Positions 9,081 to 17,151 of a stretch of 45,435 nucleotides of DNA are shown here, piece by piece (the first letter of the stretch is position 1; each line of letters opens with the position of its first letter). Where the stretch lies: positions 1-45,435 of the forward strand of contig DATFLK010000023.1 of NCBI GenBank assembly GCA_035267815.1, given 5' to 3'. This stretch comes from DATFLK01 sp035267815 (GTDB lineage: Bacteria; Pseudomonadota; Zetaproteobacteria; Mariprofundales; Mariprofundaceae). The notes under the pieces were generated by a model. That model had not been told where the DNA came from, searched no databases, and saw nothing but the letters and a program-made list of their open reading frames with translations. A program made the position numbers and the translations under genes.

Positions 9081-9110
9081 TCGCTGCCCTTATTTTCCCA
9101 GGAGTAGGCC

Positions 9111-9245
9111 ATGAGTTTTACGTACAAACCAAGCCGGGTACGCCGCGCACGCACACACGGGTTTCGCGCGCGCATGTCGACCCGTTCCGGACGCGCCATC
9201 ATCAATCGCAGACGTGCCAAAGGGCGCAAGCGCCTGACACGCTGA
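9111..9245 (+). CDS. rpmH: 50S ribosomal protein L34 (bL34)
   Basis: A 44-residue, very basic ribosomal protein of the large subunit. The central block THGFRARMSTRSGRAI and the tail RRRAKGRKRLTR match bL34 almost invariantly. The N-terminus is MSFTYKPSRVRRART, with the usual TYQPS-like opening. An AGGAG ribosome-binding site lies six bases before the ATG, and a good promoter lies upstream. It starts the rightward rpmH-rnpA-yidD-yidC-mnmE series; its stop codon overlaps the presumed rnpA start. Confidence 0.97.
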   Translation: MSFTYKPSRVRRARTHGFRARMSTRSGRAIINRRRAKGRKRLTR

Positions 9246-9592
9246 AACACGGATTTCCACCATGCTTTCGGCTCCGGACGAAAGCGGATTTTGGCGCTTT
9301 GAGGCGCGGGCGCAGGTTCACCATGGGTGGCCTGCGCTTTGTTTATACACCCAACCGGGCATCGCATGCCCGTCTGGGCCTGGCGGTATCGAGGCGGTAT
9401 GGTAATGCCGTGCGGAGAAACCGCTTGAAGCGGCAATTGCGGGCATTCTTCCGCCAGAGTCCCATGCGTGAGCTGGAAGTGGATATTCTGGTCACGCCCG
9501 TGACCGACTGGACACGGATGGAGAATGTGTATAGTGACATGCACAGGGGGCTGGAGCGCATTATGCGGCGATTGCAGCGGGAGGCATCGTGA
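9242..9592 (+). CDS. rnpA: Ribonuclease P protein component, apparent CTG start
   Basis: Protein subunit that helps the RNase P RNA mature tRNA 5' ends. The body is clear: RLRTKADFGALRRGRRFT, RLGLAVSRRYGNAVRRN (the conserved RNR-type motif region) and RLKRQLRAFFR. The frame has no ATG, GTG or TTG before the conserved N-terminal helix; the first are TTG at 9299 and ATG at 9323, inside conserved sequence. A CTG at 9242 overlapping the rpmH stop (CTGA) gives 116 residues, close to the 119 of E. coli RnpA, so it is chosen. The frame also stays open leftward through all of rpmH, so a start inside or before rpmH, as reported for Thermus, is an alternative. Confidence 0.85.
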   Translation: MKHGFPPCFRLRTKADFGALRRGRRFTMGGLRFVYTPNRASHARLGLAVSRRYGNAVRRNRLKRQLRAFFRQSPMRELEVDILVTPVTDWTRMENVYSDMHRGLERIMRRLQREAS

Positions 9593-9822
9593 GACGGGTG
9601 ATGATCGGTCTGATCCGCTTCTACCAGTGGGCCATCTCGCCGCTGATGCCGGCGCGTTGTATCCACTATCCGACCTGTTCCCAGTATACAGTTGAATCCA
9701 TCCAGCGGTTCGGCCCGGTATACGGGCTATGGCTGGCGATTCGCCGTCTGTTGAAATGCCACCCCTTTGCCCGGGGAGGTTATGACCCGGTGCCGGAGAA
9801 GCGGCATATTCTTTCCCGGTAA
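9589..9822 (+). CDS. yidD: Membrane protein insertion efficiency factor YidD
   Basis: Small amphipathic inner-membrane-associated protein thought to assist YidC-dependent insertion. 77 residues. The signature is intact: FYQWAISPLMPARCIHYPTCSQY, read in two parts FYQWAISPLMPARC and HYPTCSQYT, then the RRLLKCHPFARGGYDPVP block. The GTG start overlaps the rnpA stop as GTGA, implying coupling; an ATG four codons later is an alternative. It lies between rnpA and yidC as in most proteobacteria. Confidence 0.94.
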   Translation: MRRVMIGLIRFYQWAISPLMPARCIHYPTCSQYTVESIQRFGPVYGLWLAIRRLLKCHPFARGGYDPVPEKRHILSR

Positions 9823-9844
9823 CGGCCGGAGGAGTTGATAGTAT

Positions 9845-11440
9845 ATGGAACAGCGTAACATTATTTTGGCGTTCGCCCTCTCAATGGCCGTGCTGCTGGG
9901 CTGGCAGCTGATGCTGCCGAAGCAGGAGAATGGTAAATCCGCGGTATCGCAGGGCAGCTCGCTGCCGGGCAAGGATGGAAGCCCGGCAGCGGCGCAGACG
10001 GCCGCCAAGCCGGCCTCCCCGGCATCGTCCACTGCGACGGCTGCAGCCGACTCCTCCGCAACATCCGGTGTGACCCCGAAAGAGGTAAAAGCGGAGAAGA
10101 TCGGCGAGCTTTCCAACAACGTGGTGACGATCGACGTCAACTCCCGCGGTGCTCTGGTTTCGGCCCGAATGAAGAATTATCGCGAATCGATCAAGCGCGG
10201 TTCGCCGCCGGTGGCGGTGCTTCACCAGTCGAAGGCGAGGGCCTCCTATATCAATGCCGGTATCTTGGGCCATGAGACCCCGACCTTCCATGTTGTTGCC
10301 GCCGACCGGCATTCGCTGACCATGCAGGCCACGCTGTCGGATGGCCGGGTCTGGGAGAGGAAGTTGACGCTGGCACCCGGTTCCTACGACCTCCATGAGG
10401 AGGACAGGATTCGCAACGGCAAGGGACTCAAGGTGTTCTACCAGGTGGTGGCGCGCAACCCAGACTCCGAGGGCTCTTCACGTTACGAGTTCCGCGGTGC
10501 GGTAGCGCTTCTGCATGACAAGCTGAAGACCACCAAGTACGAGGACTTGGACAAGGATGGCGCCATGCAGGTCTCCGCCAAGGGCGGGTGGACCGGTATC
10601 ATGAACCGCTACTTCATCGCTTCGGTGATCGGTGACCAAAAGCTTGGCAACCGCTACTATTTCAAGGGCGATGGTCAGGTCTATCAGGCCGGCCTGATCA
10701 CCAAGGGAGAGCAGGCCGGGAGCGATGCCGTCTACCACATCCAGATGTATGTCGGTCCGAAATCGATCCCGATTCTCAAGAAGCTGAACGTCGGCCTGGA
10801 GCGCTGTGTCGACTTCGGCTGGATCGCCTTCATCGCCAAGCCGATGCACAGCTTCCTGCTGCTGCTGCACAATTATATCTCCAACTTCGGTCTCTGCATT
10901 ATTCTACTGGTGGTGCTGATCAAGCTTATTTTCTTCTGGCCGACCAAGAAGTCGTACGAATCGATGGCCGGTATGCGCAAGCTGCAGCCCGAGATGCAGC
11001 GCATGAAGGAGCAGTACGGCGACGATCGCCAAAAGATGGGCCAGGAGATGATGGCGCTCTATAAGAAGCACAAGGTCAACCCGATGGGCGGCTGCTTGCC
11101 GATTATCATCCAGATCCCGGTCTTCTTCTCGCTTTACAAGACGCTTCTGATCTCCATCGAGCTGCGCCACGCGCCCTTTTTCGGATGGATTCACGATCTT
11201 TCGGCCATGGATCCCTTCTATGTGCTGCCGGTCCTGATGGGCGCCTCGATGCTGGTGCAGCAGAAGCTGAACCCGGCACCACCGGACCCGATGCAGGCCA
11301 AGATCATGCGCTTCATGCCGATTATCTTCACGGTGATGTTTCTCTTCTTCCCGTCCGGCCTGGTGCTCTACTGGCTGGTCAACAACGTCCTCTCGATTGC
11401 CCAGCAGTGGCATGTCATGAAGGCGCAGAAGGCCATCTAG
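9845..11440 (+). CDS. yidC: Membrane protein insertase YidC
   Basis: Inserts and folds inner-membrane proteins, alone or with SecYEG. 531 residues, the long Gram-negative form. The N-terminal anchor MEQRNIILAFALSMAVLLGW is followed by an Ala/Ser/Pro-rich linker (about 30-80), a large periplasmic domain (about 85-325), and the conserved five-helix core from about 340, including MGGCLPIIIQIPVFFSLYKTL (read in parts MGGCLPIIIQ and PVFFSLYKT) and the closing helix LVLYWLVNNVLSIAQQW. It starts 22 bases after yidD. Confidence 0.97.
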   Translation: MEQRNIILAFALSMAVLLGWQLMLPKQENGKSAVSQGSSLPGKDGSPAAAQTAAKPASPASSTATAAADSSATSGVTPKEVKAEKIGELSNNVVTIDVNSRGALVSARMKNYRESIKRGSPPVAVLHQSKARASYINAGILGHETPTFHVVAADRHSLTMQATLSDGRVWERKLTLAPGSYDLHEEDRIRNGKGLKVFYQVVARNPDSEGSSRYEFRGAVALLHDKLKTTKYEDLDKDGAMQVSAKGGWTGIMNRYFIASVIGDQKLGNRYYFKGDGQVYQAGLITKGEQAGSDAVYHIQMYVGPKSIPILKKLNVGLERCVDFGWIAFIAKPMHSFLLLLHNYISNFGLCIILLVVLIKLIFFWPTKKSYESMAGMRKLQPEMQRMKEQYGDDRQKMGQEMMALYKKHKVNPMGGCLPIIIQIPVFFSLYKTLLISIELRHAPFFGWIHDLSAMDPFYVLPVLMGASMLVQQKLNPAPPDPMQAKIMRFMPIIFTVMFLFFPSGLVLYWLVNNVLSIAQQWHVMKAQKAI

Positions 11441-11447
11441 ACGCCGC

Positions 11448-12764
11448 ATGACAGCGACCATCGCGGCTGTTGCGACGCCGCCCGGAAGGGGCGGCGTCGG
11501 CATAATCCGCCTCTCCGGTCCCGATGCGGTCCCGATCTCGCTGGGACTCTGCCGCCGTGAATCGGTGTGGAGACCGCGCCATGCCCACTGCACCCGCTTT
11601 CTCGATCATGACGGAGAGGTGATCGATGAGGGACTGCTGCTCTACTTTCCGGCTCCCTTCTCCTATACCGGCGAGGATGTCATTGAGTGCCAGATTCATG
11701 GCAGTCCGGTGCTGCTGGAGTCGCTGCTGCGTCGCCTGTTCGGGTTGGGAGCGGTGGCAGCGGAGCCGGGCGCTTTTACCCGTCGGGCTGTCGAGAACGG
11801 CAAGATGGATCTGTCGCAGGCGGAGGCGGTGGTGGCCTGTATCGATGCAGCCACAGAGCGCGCTGCCCGGCAGGCGCAGCGCCACCTTCAGGGGGAGTTC
11901 GGCCGACTGATCGAGGGGTTGATGCATGAACTGACCGATGCGGTGGCTCATATCGAGGCATGCCTTGATTTTCCCGAGGAAGAGATCCCCGACCTTCTAT
12001 CGGCTCAGGTGCGCCGGACGGTGCAGACAAGGCTGCTGGAGCCGATCGAGGGTCTGCTGGCGCGGGCGTCGTTCGGAGAGCGGCTCTTCGACGGGGCGCG
12101 CATCGCCATCATCGGTGCTCCCAACGTGGGCAAGTCGAGCCTGATGAATGTACTTTCGGGGCGCGACCGTGCGATCGTCAGCGATACGGCCGGAACCACC
12201 CGGGATGTGCTGGAGCTCGATTTCGAGGTGCACGGGATTCCGGTACGACTACTGGATACGGCCGGATTACGGGTTAGCGGGGATGCGATCGAACAGGAGG
12301 GGGTCCGGCGTGCCAGGCATGCAGCCGGTGAGGCGGATGTGGTGGTCTTTGTCGCCGATGCGACCCGTCCGGATACATGGGTGTGTGATGAGCTAGCGCA
12401 GCTGAGGGTGCTCAACAAGGTCGATCTCTGCGATTCCGGTTCCATACCCGATGGATTTCTTCCTGTCAGTGCCCGACAGGGTCAGGGCGTGGCGGTGTTT
12501 GTCGATCGGCTGGCGGCACTGCTTGGTGAGATACAGGCCGGGGAAGAGGGGCTCTTTGTCACGCGCCATCGCCACGAGCAGTGTCTGCGCATGACTCGCG
12601 ATCAGCTCGAGAAGGGAATCGTCATGCTGGACGATCACGACCGCTGGGAACTGGTCGCCCTGGAGTGGCGGCGTGCCTGGAGCGCGCTCGGCGAGATTGT
12701 CGGTGTCGGCGATGTCGAGTTCATTCTTGATCGCGTCTTTTCGCAATTCTGTATCGGTAAATAG
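11448..12764 (+). CDS. mnmE: tRNA modification GTPase MnmE (TrmE)
   Basis: With MnmG it makes the cmnm5 modification at the wobble uridine of several tRNAs, using GTP hydrolysis and methylene-THF. 438 residues, a little shorter than the 454 of E. coli. The N-terminal tetrahydrofolate-binding domain opens TIAAVATPPGRGGVGIIR. The G domain has G1 GAPNVGKS (about 223-230), G3 DTAGLR and G4 NKVDL. The C-terminus FCIGK carries the catalytic Cys of the CxGK motif. It starts seven bases after yidC and is the last gene before a promoter-bearing gap and prk. Confidence 0.96.
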   Translation: MTATIAAVATPPGRGGVGIIRLSGPDAVPISLGLCRRESVWRPRHAHCTRFLDHDGEVIDEGLLLYFPAPFSYTGEDVIECQIHGSPVLLESLLRRLFGLGAVAAEPGAFTRRAVENGKMDLSQAEAVVACIDAATERAARQAQRHLQGEFGRLIEGLMHELTDAVAHIEACLDFPEEEIPDLLSAQVRRTVQTRLLEPIEGLLARASFGERLFDGARIAIIGAPNVGKSSLMNVLSGRDRAIVSDTAGTTRDVLELDFEVHGIPVRLLDTAGLRVSGDAIEQEGVRRARHAAGEADVVVFVADATRPDTWVCDELAQLRVLNKVDLCDSGSIPDGFLPVSARQGQGVAVFVDRLAALLGEIQAGEEGLFVTRHRHEQCLRMTRDQLEKGIVMLDDHDRWELVALEWRRAWSALGEIVGVGDVEFILDRVFSQFCIGK

Positions 12765-12784
12765 CGCCGGATACGACGTTTTCC

Positions 12785-12814
12785 TTGAATAGCTGATGCG
12801 ACCCGCGTCATAAT
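12785..12814 (+). promoter_or_regulatory. Putative promoter upstream of prk
   Basis: TTGAAT (12785-12790) and CATAAT (12809-12814) are separated by 18 bases in the mnmE-prk gap. Both hexamers are close to sigma-70 consensus. Start of transcription would be near 12821, about 80 bases before prk, leaving an untranslated leader that contains a GC-rich GGGGCGGCTAGGGGCCCC segment. This is a pattern match only. Confidence 0.4.
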
Positions 12815-12902
12815 GGGCCGGTTTTGAATTATAAAGGCGGGGCGGCTAGGGGCCCCGAAAGTTTCTTTAAATATTTGATTTCATTGGTTTTAGGGGTAAT
12901 TT

Positions 12903-13769
12903 ATGTCTGTAAAGCACCCGGTTATTTCAATTACCGGATCATCTGGTGCCGGTACGAGCACGGCAAAGGTTGCACTGGAGCATATCTTCCGTCGCGAGAA
13001 GATCTCGCCGGCAGTGGTCGAAGGTGACTGTTTCCACAAGTTTGATCGCGCCGGTTTCAAGGCGGCAGCGGCCGAATATGAGCAGAAGGGCAAGCGTCTG
13101 AGTCATTTCTCTCCCGATGCGAACCTGTTCGGGGAACTGGCACAGCTGTTCAAGGATTACGGCGACTCGGGCCAGGGCACGGCCCGCAAGTACCTTCATG
13201 ACGAAGCAGAGGCGGAGCCCTACGGGCAGAAGCCGGGTACCTTCACGCCGTGGGAGACTATTGGTGCCGACAGCGACCTTCTTTTTTATGAGGGTTTGCA
13301 CGGCGGTGTGCCCGAGGTGGCACCGTATACCGACCTGTTGATGGGCATTGTGCCCGTGGTCAATCTCGAATGGATTCAGAAGATTCACCGCGATACGCAG
13401 ATGCGCGGCTATTCGCCCGAGGCGGTGGTCGATAACATCCTGCAGCGAATGCACGACTACGTGCACTACATCACGCCGCAGTTCGGCCATACGGATATTA
13501 ACTTCCAGCGCGTGCCGCTGGTGGATACTTCCGATCCCTTCATCGCCCGCGATGTGCCGACACCGGACGAGAGCCTGGTGGTGATCCGTTTCAGGGAGCC
13601 GCAGAAGTGGAACGTCGACTTCCCGTGGCTGGTCTCCATGCTGAAGGACGCCTTTATGTCACGGCGTAATACGCTGGTTGTCCCGGCCGGCAAGATGATG
13701 CTGGCGATGGAGCTGATCCTTGCGCCGATCATTCACGACATCATGGAGGCGAAGCGCAAGGCCTCCTGA
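12903..13769 (+). CDS. prk: Phosphoribulokinase (bacterial class I)
   Basis: Phosphorylates ribulose 5-phosphate to ribulose 1,5-bisphosphate, the CO2 acceptor of the Calvin cycle. 288 residues, typical of the octameric proteobacterial enzyme rather than the longer plant/cyanobacterial type. The P-loop is GSSGAGTST (12-20). It is followed by VVEGDCFHKFDR, FSPDANLF, and YEGLHGG with the Walker B region, all characteristic of bacterial PRK and distinct from uridine kinase. An AGGGG element precedes the ATG. It stands alone between mnmE and mnmG, with its own probable promoter and a strong terminator; no Rubisco gene is in the window. Its presence implies autotrophic CO2 fixation. Confidence 0.95.
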   Translation: MSVKHPVISITGSSGAGTSTAKVALEHIFRREKISPAVVEGDCFHKFDRAGFKAAAAEYEQKGKRLSHFSPDANLFGELAQLFKDYGDSGQGTARKYLHDEAEAEPYGQKPGTFTPWETIGADSDLLFYEGLHGGVPEVAPYTDLLMGIVPVVNLEWIQKIHRDTQMRGYSPEAVVDNILQRMHDYVHYITPQFGHTDINFQRVPLVDTSDPFIARDVPTPDESLVVIRFREPQKWNVDFPWLVSMLKDAFMSRRNTLVVPAGKMMLAMELILAPIIHDIMEAKRKAS

Positions 13770-13796
13770 TCCGCGTTCGATAGCATGACTGAAGAG

Positions 13797-13823
13797 GGGA
13801 GGGCGTTTTCGCCCTCCCTTTTT
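13797..13823 (+). terminator. Intrinsic terminator after prk
   Basis: A 9-bp perfect stem, GGGAGGGCG and CGCCCTCCC, with a TTTT loop is followed at once by TTTTT (13819-13823). It lies 28 bases after the prk stop and separates prk from mnmG. Confidence 0.9.
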
Positions 13824-13872
13824 GTGGATGGCGCTGGATTTTGACCGCATCCGCCCTTAATCTCTCGCCCTT

Positions 13873-15765
13873 ATGTCTTCCACCGATCACATGTTTCACG
13901 TGAAACACCCGGACGGCCCCGTCGATGTGCTGGTCATCGGCGCCGGTCATGCCGGTAGTGAGGCGGCGCTTGCCGCTGCCAGGTATGGTGCGCGCGTCCG
14001 CCTGATTACGCAGAACCTAGACACCATCGCCAAGATGTCCTGCAACCCCGCCATCGGAGGGGTGGGAAAGGGCCATCTGGTCCGCGAGATCGATGCGTTG
14101 GGCGGCGGTATGGGTGATGTGGCCGATCGGGCCGCACTGCAGTATCGCATCCTGAACCGCAGCAAGGGGCCCGCCGTGCGTGCCACCCGGGTTCAGTGTG
14201 ACCGGCGTCTTTATCATATTGGGATGCGGGCACTGCTCGATGGGATGCCGAACGTTGTGCTGCATCAGGGAACCGTGCGCGAGCTATGCTTCGATCAGGG
14301 GCGTGTCACCGGTGCGGTCGACGAATTGGGCGTGCGGCACGATGCCGGTGCAGTCATCCTGACAACCGGGACCTTTCTGGGCGGGATGATCCATGTCGGA
14401 CAAGCGCAGATCCCGGCCGGACGTGCAGGGGATGCGGCGGTTCGTGGCCTCAGCGACGAACTCTATCGGCAGGAATTCACACTGGGCCGGCTCAAGACAG
14501 GCACCCCTCCAAGGCTTGACCAGCGTAGCATTGACTGGGACCGGTTGGAAAAACAGCCGGGGGATACCGGTGCGCTGCCGCTATGCGGCCTGCGACGGAT
14601 GGTGCCGGAGGATCAGCTGCACTGTGCACTGACGCGCACGACTCCGCGTACGCACGAGATTATTCGCGAGAATCTCGAACATTCCCCGATGTATGCCGGC
14701 CGGATCGAAGGGGTTGGGCCACGTTACTGCCCCAGTATCGAGGATAAGGTAGTACGGTTTGCCGAACGGGAGAGCCATCAGATCTTTCTCGAGCCGGAGG
14801 GGCGGGATTGCGCCGAGGTCTATCCCAACGGAATCTCCACCTCCCTCCCGGTCGACGTGCAGTGGGAATTTGTCCGCTCCATCCCGGGGCTGGAGGCAGC
14901 GATGATCATCCGCCCGGGCTACGCCATCGAGTATGACTATGTCGATCCGACCGAACTGAGGCCGACGCTGGAGTGCAAGCGGGTGAGCGGGCTGTTTCAT
15001 GCCGGACAGATCAATGGCACGACCGGCTACGAGGAGGCTGCTTCGCAGGGGCTTCTGGCAGGGATCAATGCCGCCGCTTGTGCCATGGGGAAGGCGGCGT
15101 GGGTTCCGGATCGGAGCGAGGCCTATATGGGCGTGATGGTCGACGACTTGGTGAACAAGGGGGTGACGGAGCCCTACCGGATGTTCACGGCCCGCGCGGA
15201 ATTCCGCCTCCATCTTCGGGAGGATAACGCCGATCTTCGTCTGGGAGAGGCGGCCATGCGTCTGGGGCTCTATGATGATGTCCGGCTCGAGGCCTTCGAG
15301 GCGCGGATGGCGCGGCTTGAAAAGGCGGAGCGGGAGATTGCCGCTACCCGGATCGGCCACGGACGACAGTGGCAGGAGAGGCTTGAGGCGCTGGATCTTC
15401 CGGTTCCTCAGAAGTCGATGCTCTTCTCCGCCTACGTCCACCGACAGGATGTCGATACCGACCGCGCCTTGATGCTTCTGGAGAGCCTGAACGGGCTGGA
15501 GATGCATGATCGGGCTACGGTCAAGGCGATGGTTCACTACGACGGCTATCTCGAGAAGCAGGATATCGAGGTGGCGCGTTTCCGACAGATGGAGGCGCAA
15601 CTGATCCCGGAGGGTCTCGACTATCGGCGGGTGGCGGGATTGAGCAATGAGTGCCGACAACGGTTGCAGAGCGTAAGGCCGCGCAGTATCGGACAGGCTG
15701 CCCGGCTCTCCGGCGTCACGCCTGCGGCGCTGACCAGTCTGTTGATGCACCTGCGGCAGGAGTGA
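13873..15765 (+). CDS. mnmG: tRNA uridine-5-carboxymethylaminomethyl modification enzyme MnmG (GidA)
   Basis: FAD-dependent partner of MnmE in wobble-uridine modification. 630 residues. The FAD-binding Rossmann motif is GAGHAGSEAALAAARYG (near 24-40). The signatures NPAIGGVGKGHLVREID and DRAALQYRILNRSKGPA follow, and the C-terminal domain ends with PAALTSLLMHLRQE. The start may be ATG at 13873 or ATG at 13891 (MFHVKH...); neither has a clear ribosome-binding site, and the longer form is given. A parS palindrome lies inside codons 7-12. It heads the mnmG-rsmG-parA-parB run. Confidence 0.96.
   Translation: MSSTDHMFHVKHPDGPVDVLVIGAGHAGSEAALAAARYGARVRLITQNLDTIAKMSCNPAIGGVGKGHLVREIDALGGGMGDVADRAALQYRILNRSKGPAVRATRVQCDRRLYHIGMRALLDGMPNVVLHQGTVRELCFDQGRVTGAVDELGVRHDAGAVILTTGTFLGGMIHVGQAQIPAGRAGDAAVRGLSDELYRQEFTLGRLKTGTPPRLDQRSIDWDRLEKQPGDTGALPLCGLRRMVPEDQLHCALTRTTPRTHEIIRENLEHSPMYAGRIEGVGPRYCPSIEDKVVRFAERESHQIFLEPEGRDCAEVYPNGISTSLPVDVQWEFVRSIPGLEAAMIIRPGYAIEYDYVDPTELRPTLECKRVSGLFHAGQINGTTGYEEAASQGLLAGINAAACAMGKAAWVPDRSEAYMGVMVDDLVNKGVTEPYRMFTARAEFRLHLREDNADLRLGEAAMRLGLYDDVRLEAFEARMARLEKAEREIAATRIGHGRQWQERLEALDLPVPQKSMLFSAYVHRQDVDTDRALMLLESLNGLEMHDRATVKAMVHYDGYLEKQDIEVARFRQMEAQLIPEGLDYRRVAGLSNECRQRLQSVRPRSIGQAARLSGVTPAALTSLLMHLRQE
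13892..13907. promoter_or_regulatory. parS: parS centromere site 1 (inside mnmG)
   Basis: TGTTTCACGTGAAACA is a perfect 16-base palindrome matching the ParB-binding parS consensus TGTTNCACGTGAAACA exactly. It encodes part of MFHVKH at the MnmG N-terminus. It is 2.4 kb upstream of parA and about 5 kb from dnaA, the usual origin-proximal location for chromosome partition sites. Confidence 0.93.
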
Positions 15766-15766
15766 G

Positions 15767-16333
15767 ATGAAAGAGGGAGAGCAGTCGCTCGAGGCGGCAA
15801 TTAAGCGTTACTGCGCCGAGGTGTTGCGATTCTCGAAGGCGTTGAACCTGACCTCGGTGAAACAGGCAGACCAGTTTCGAGCCCGGTTTGTCGATCCTTC
15901 CCTGGCGTTGTGTGACGATCTCCCCGACCACGGGAGTATGCTGGATGTGGGCAGCGGTATGGGGATACCGAGCATTCCCATCTTGCTGGCAAAACCGGGT
16001 CTGGAGGGTATGCTGGTGGAACGACGGAAGAAGCGGGCCGAGTTTCTTCGACATCTGGCTAGGGTGCTCAGTCTCCGCATACGGGTCTACGATGCTGATA
16101 TACGGGATCTGTCGCCGCTGCATGCGGATGCGCTGGTGGCCCGGGCCGTCTCCGGTCCGGAGACGCTCCTTCAGCTTGCTGCCGGCCATATGAAGCCCGG
16201 CGGTGTGGCGATATTACCGGTTTCGCGTGCGGCCGCTCCGGCGGCGGTAAGCGGTTGGACCTATCTCGGCCAGCACAGTGTGCGGGCCGGCGATGAAACG
16301 CAGCTTGTTCAGCGGTATAGTTACAGGGCGTAG
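15767..16333 (+). CDS. rsmG: 16S rRNA (guanine(527)-N7)-methyltransferase RsmG (GidB)
   Basis: Methylates G527 of 16S rRNA with SAM; loss gives low-level streptomycin resistance in other bacteria. 188 residues, slightly short of the 207 in E. coli. LNLTSVKQADQF is the usual NLTAI-type N-terminal block; LDVGSGMGIPSIPI (about 59-72) is the SAM-binding motif I; VERRKKRAEFLRH and ARAVSGPETLL follow as in the family. It starts one base after the mnmG stop, keeping the standard mnmG-rsmG-parA-parB order. Confidence 0.94.
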   Translation: MKEGEQSLEAAIKRYCAEVLRFSKALNLTSVKQADQFRARFVDPSLALCDDLPDHGSMLDVGSGMGIPSIPILLAKPGLEGMLVERRKKRAEFLRHLARVLSLRIRVYDADIRDLSPLHADALVARAVSGPETLLQLAAGHMKPGGVAILPVSRAAAPAAVSGWTYLGQHSVRAGDETQLVQRYSYRA

Positions 16334-16345
16334 CGGCGAAGAGGG

Positions 16346-16361
16346 GGTTTCACGTGAAACA
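16346..16361. promoter_or_regulatory. parS: parS centromere site 2 (across the parA start codon)
   Basis: GGTTTCACGTGAAACA matches the parS consensus at 15 of 16 positions, with a perfect 14-base palindromic core (16347-16360). It covers the end of the parA ribosome-binding sequence (GAGGGGG) and its GTG start codon, so bound ParB, or the same palindrome folded in mRNA, could repress parAB. Confidence 0.9.
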
Positions 16362-17151
16362 TGACCGTTTGGGGCCGGTGATATCGGTGGCCAACCAGAA
16401 GGGCGGGGTCGGCAAGACCACGACCAGTATCAATGTGGCCGCATCGCTGGCGACACTCGATAAGCGCGTACTGCTGATCGATCTGGACCCCCAGGGAAAC
16501 GCTTCCACCGGACTGGGAATCGCCAAGGAGGAGGTCTCCGCGGGCTCCTATGATCTGTTGATGGGCGGCTCTCTGGAGGAGACCATCCACACTTCCTCGT
16601 GCGAAGGGCTCCATGTCGTGCCGGCCAACATGGATCTGGCCGGAGCCGAGGTGGAGCTGGTGGGCATGGAGAACCGTGAACGGGTGCTGGATAGGGCCCT
16701 GGACCACTTCAGTGGCGAACCGTTTGACTTTGTACTAATTGACTGTCCGCCCGCCCTGAACCTGTTGACCATCAATGCGCTGACCGGGTCGGATCGCGTG
16801 CTGATCACCCTGCAGGCCGAGTTCTATGCCATGGAGGGGCTGACCCAGCTGATGGATACCATTCGTCGGGTCCGGCAGAGCCTGAATCCTTCGCTGGCGA
16901 TGGAGGGAATCCTTCTGACGATGATGGACCGTCGTAACAATCTGGCGCTGCAGGTGGAGGAAGAGGTGCGGGAGTACTTCGGCCAGCAGGTCTACGAACA
17001 CACGATTCCACGCAATGTGCGGCTTTCGGAGGCGCCGAGTTTCGGCATACCAGCGCTCTATCACGATATGCGTTCGACAGGCGCTCAGGCGTATCTCGCC
17101 GTAGCGCGTGAAATGATGCAGCGGCATGAACTACACAGGAGTATGGCATGA
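16354..17151 (+). CDS. parA: Chromosome partitioning ATPase ParA (Soj)
   Basis: Deviant Walker ATPase that moves ParB-parS complexes along the nucleoid. 265 residues. The Walker A motif is KGGVGKTT (16-23), followed by LLIDLDPQGNASTGLG (A' motif) and LIDCPPALN (Walker B). The start must be GTG at 16354: no ATG lies in frame before the conserved ISVANQKGG block, and GAGGGGG sits six bases before it. It overlaps parB by four bases (ATGA), and its start codon is within a parS site. Confidence 0.96.
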   Translation: MKHDRLGPVISVANQKGGVGKTTTSINVAASLATLDKRVLLIDLDPQGNASTGLGIAKEEVSAGSYDLLMGGSLEETIHTSSCEGLHVVPANMDLAGAEVELVGMENRERVLDRALDHFSGEPFDFVLIDCPPALNLLTINALTGSDRVLITLQAEFYAMEGLTQLMDTIRRVRQSLNPSLAMEGILLTMMDRRNNLALQVEEEVREYFGQQVYEHTIPRNVRLSEAPSFGIPALYHDMRSTGAQAYLAVAREMMQRHELHRSMA

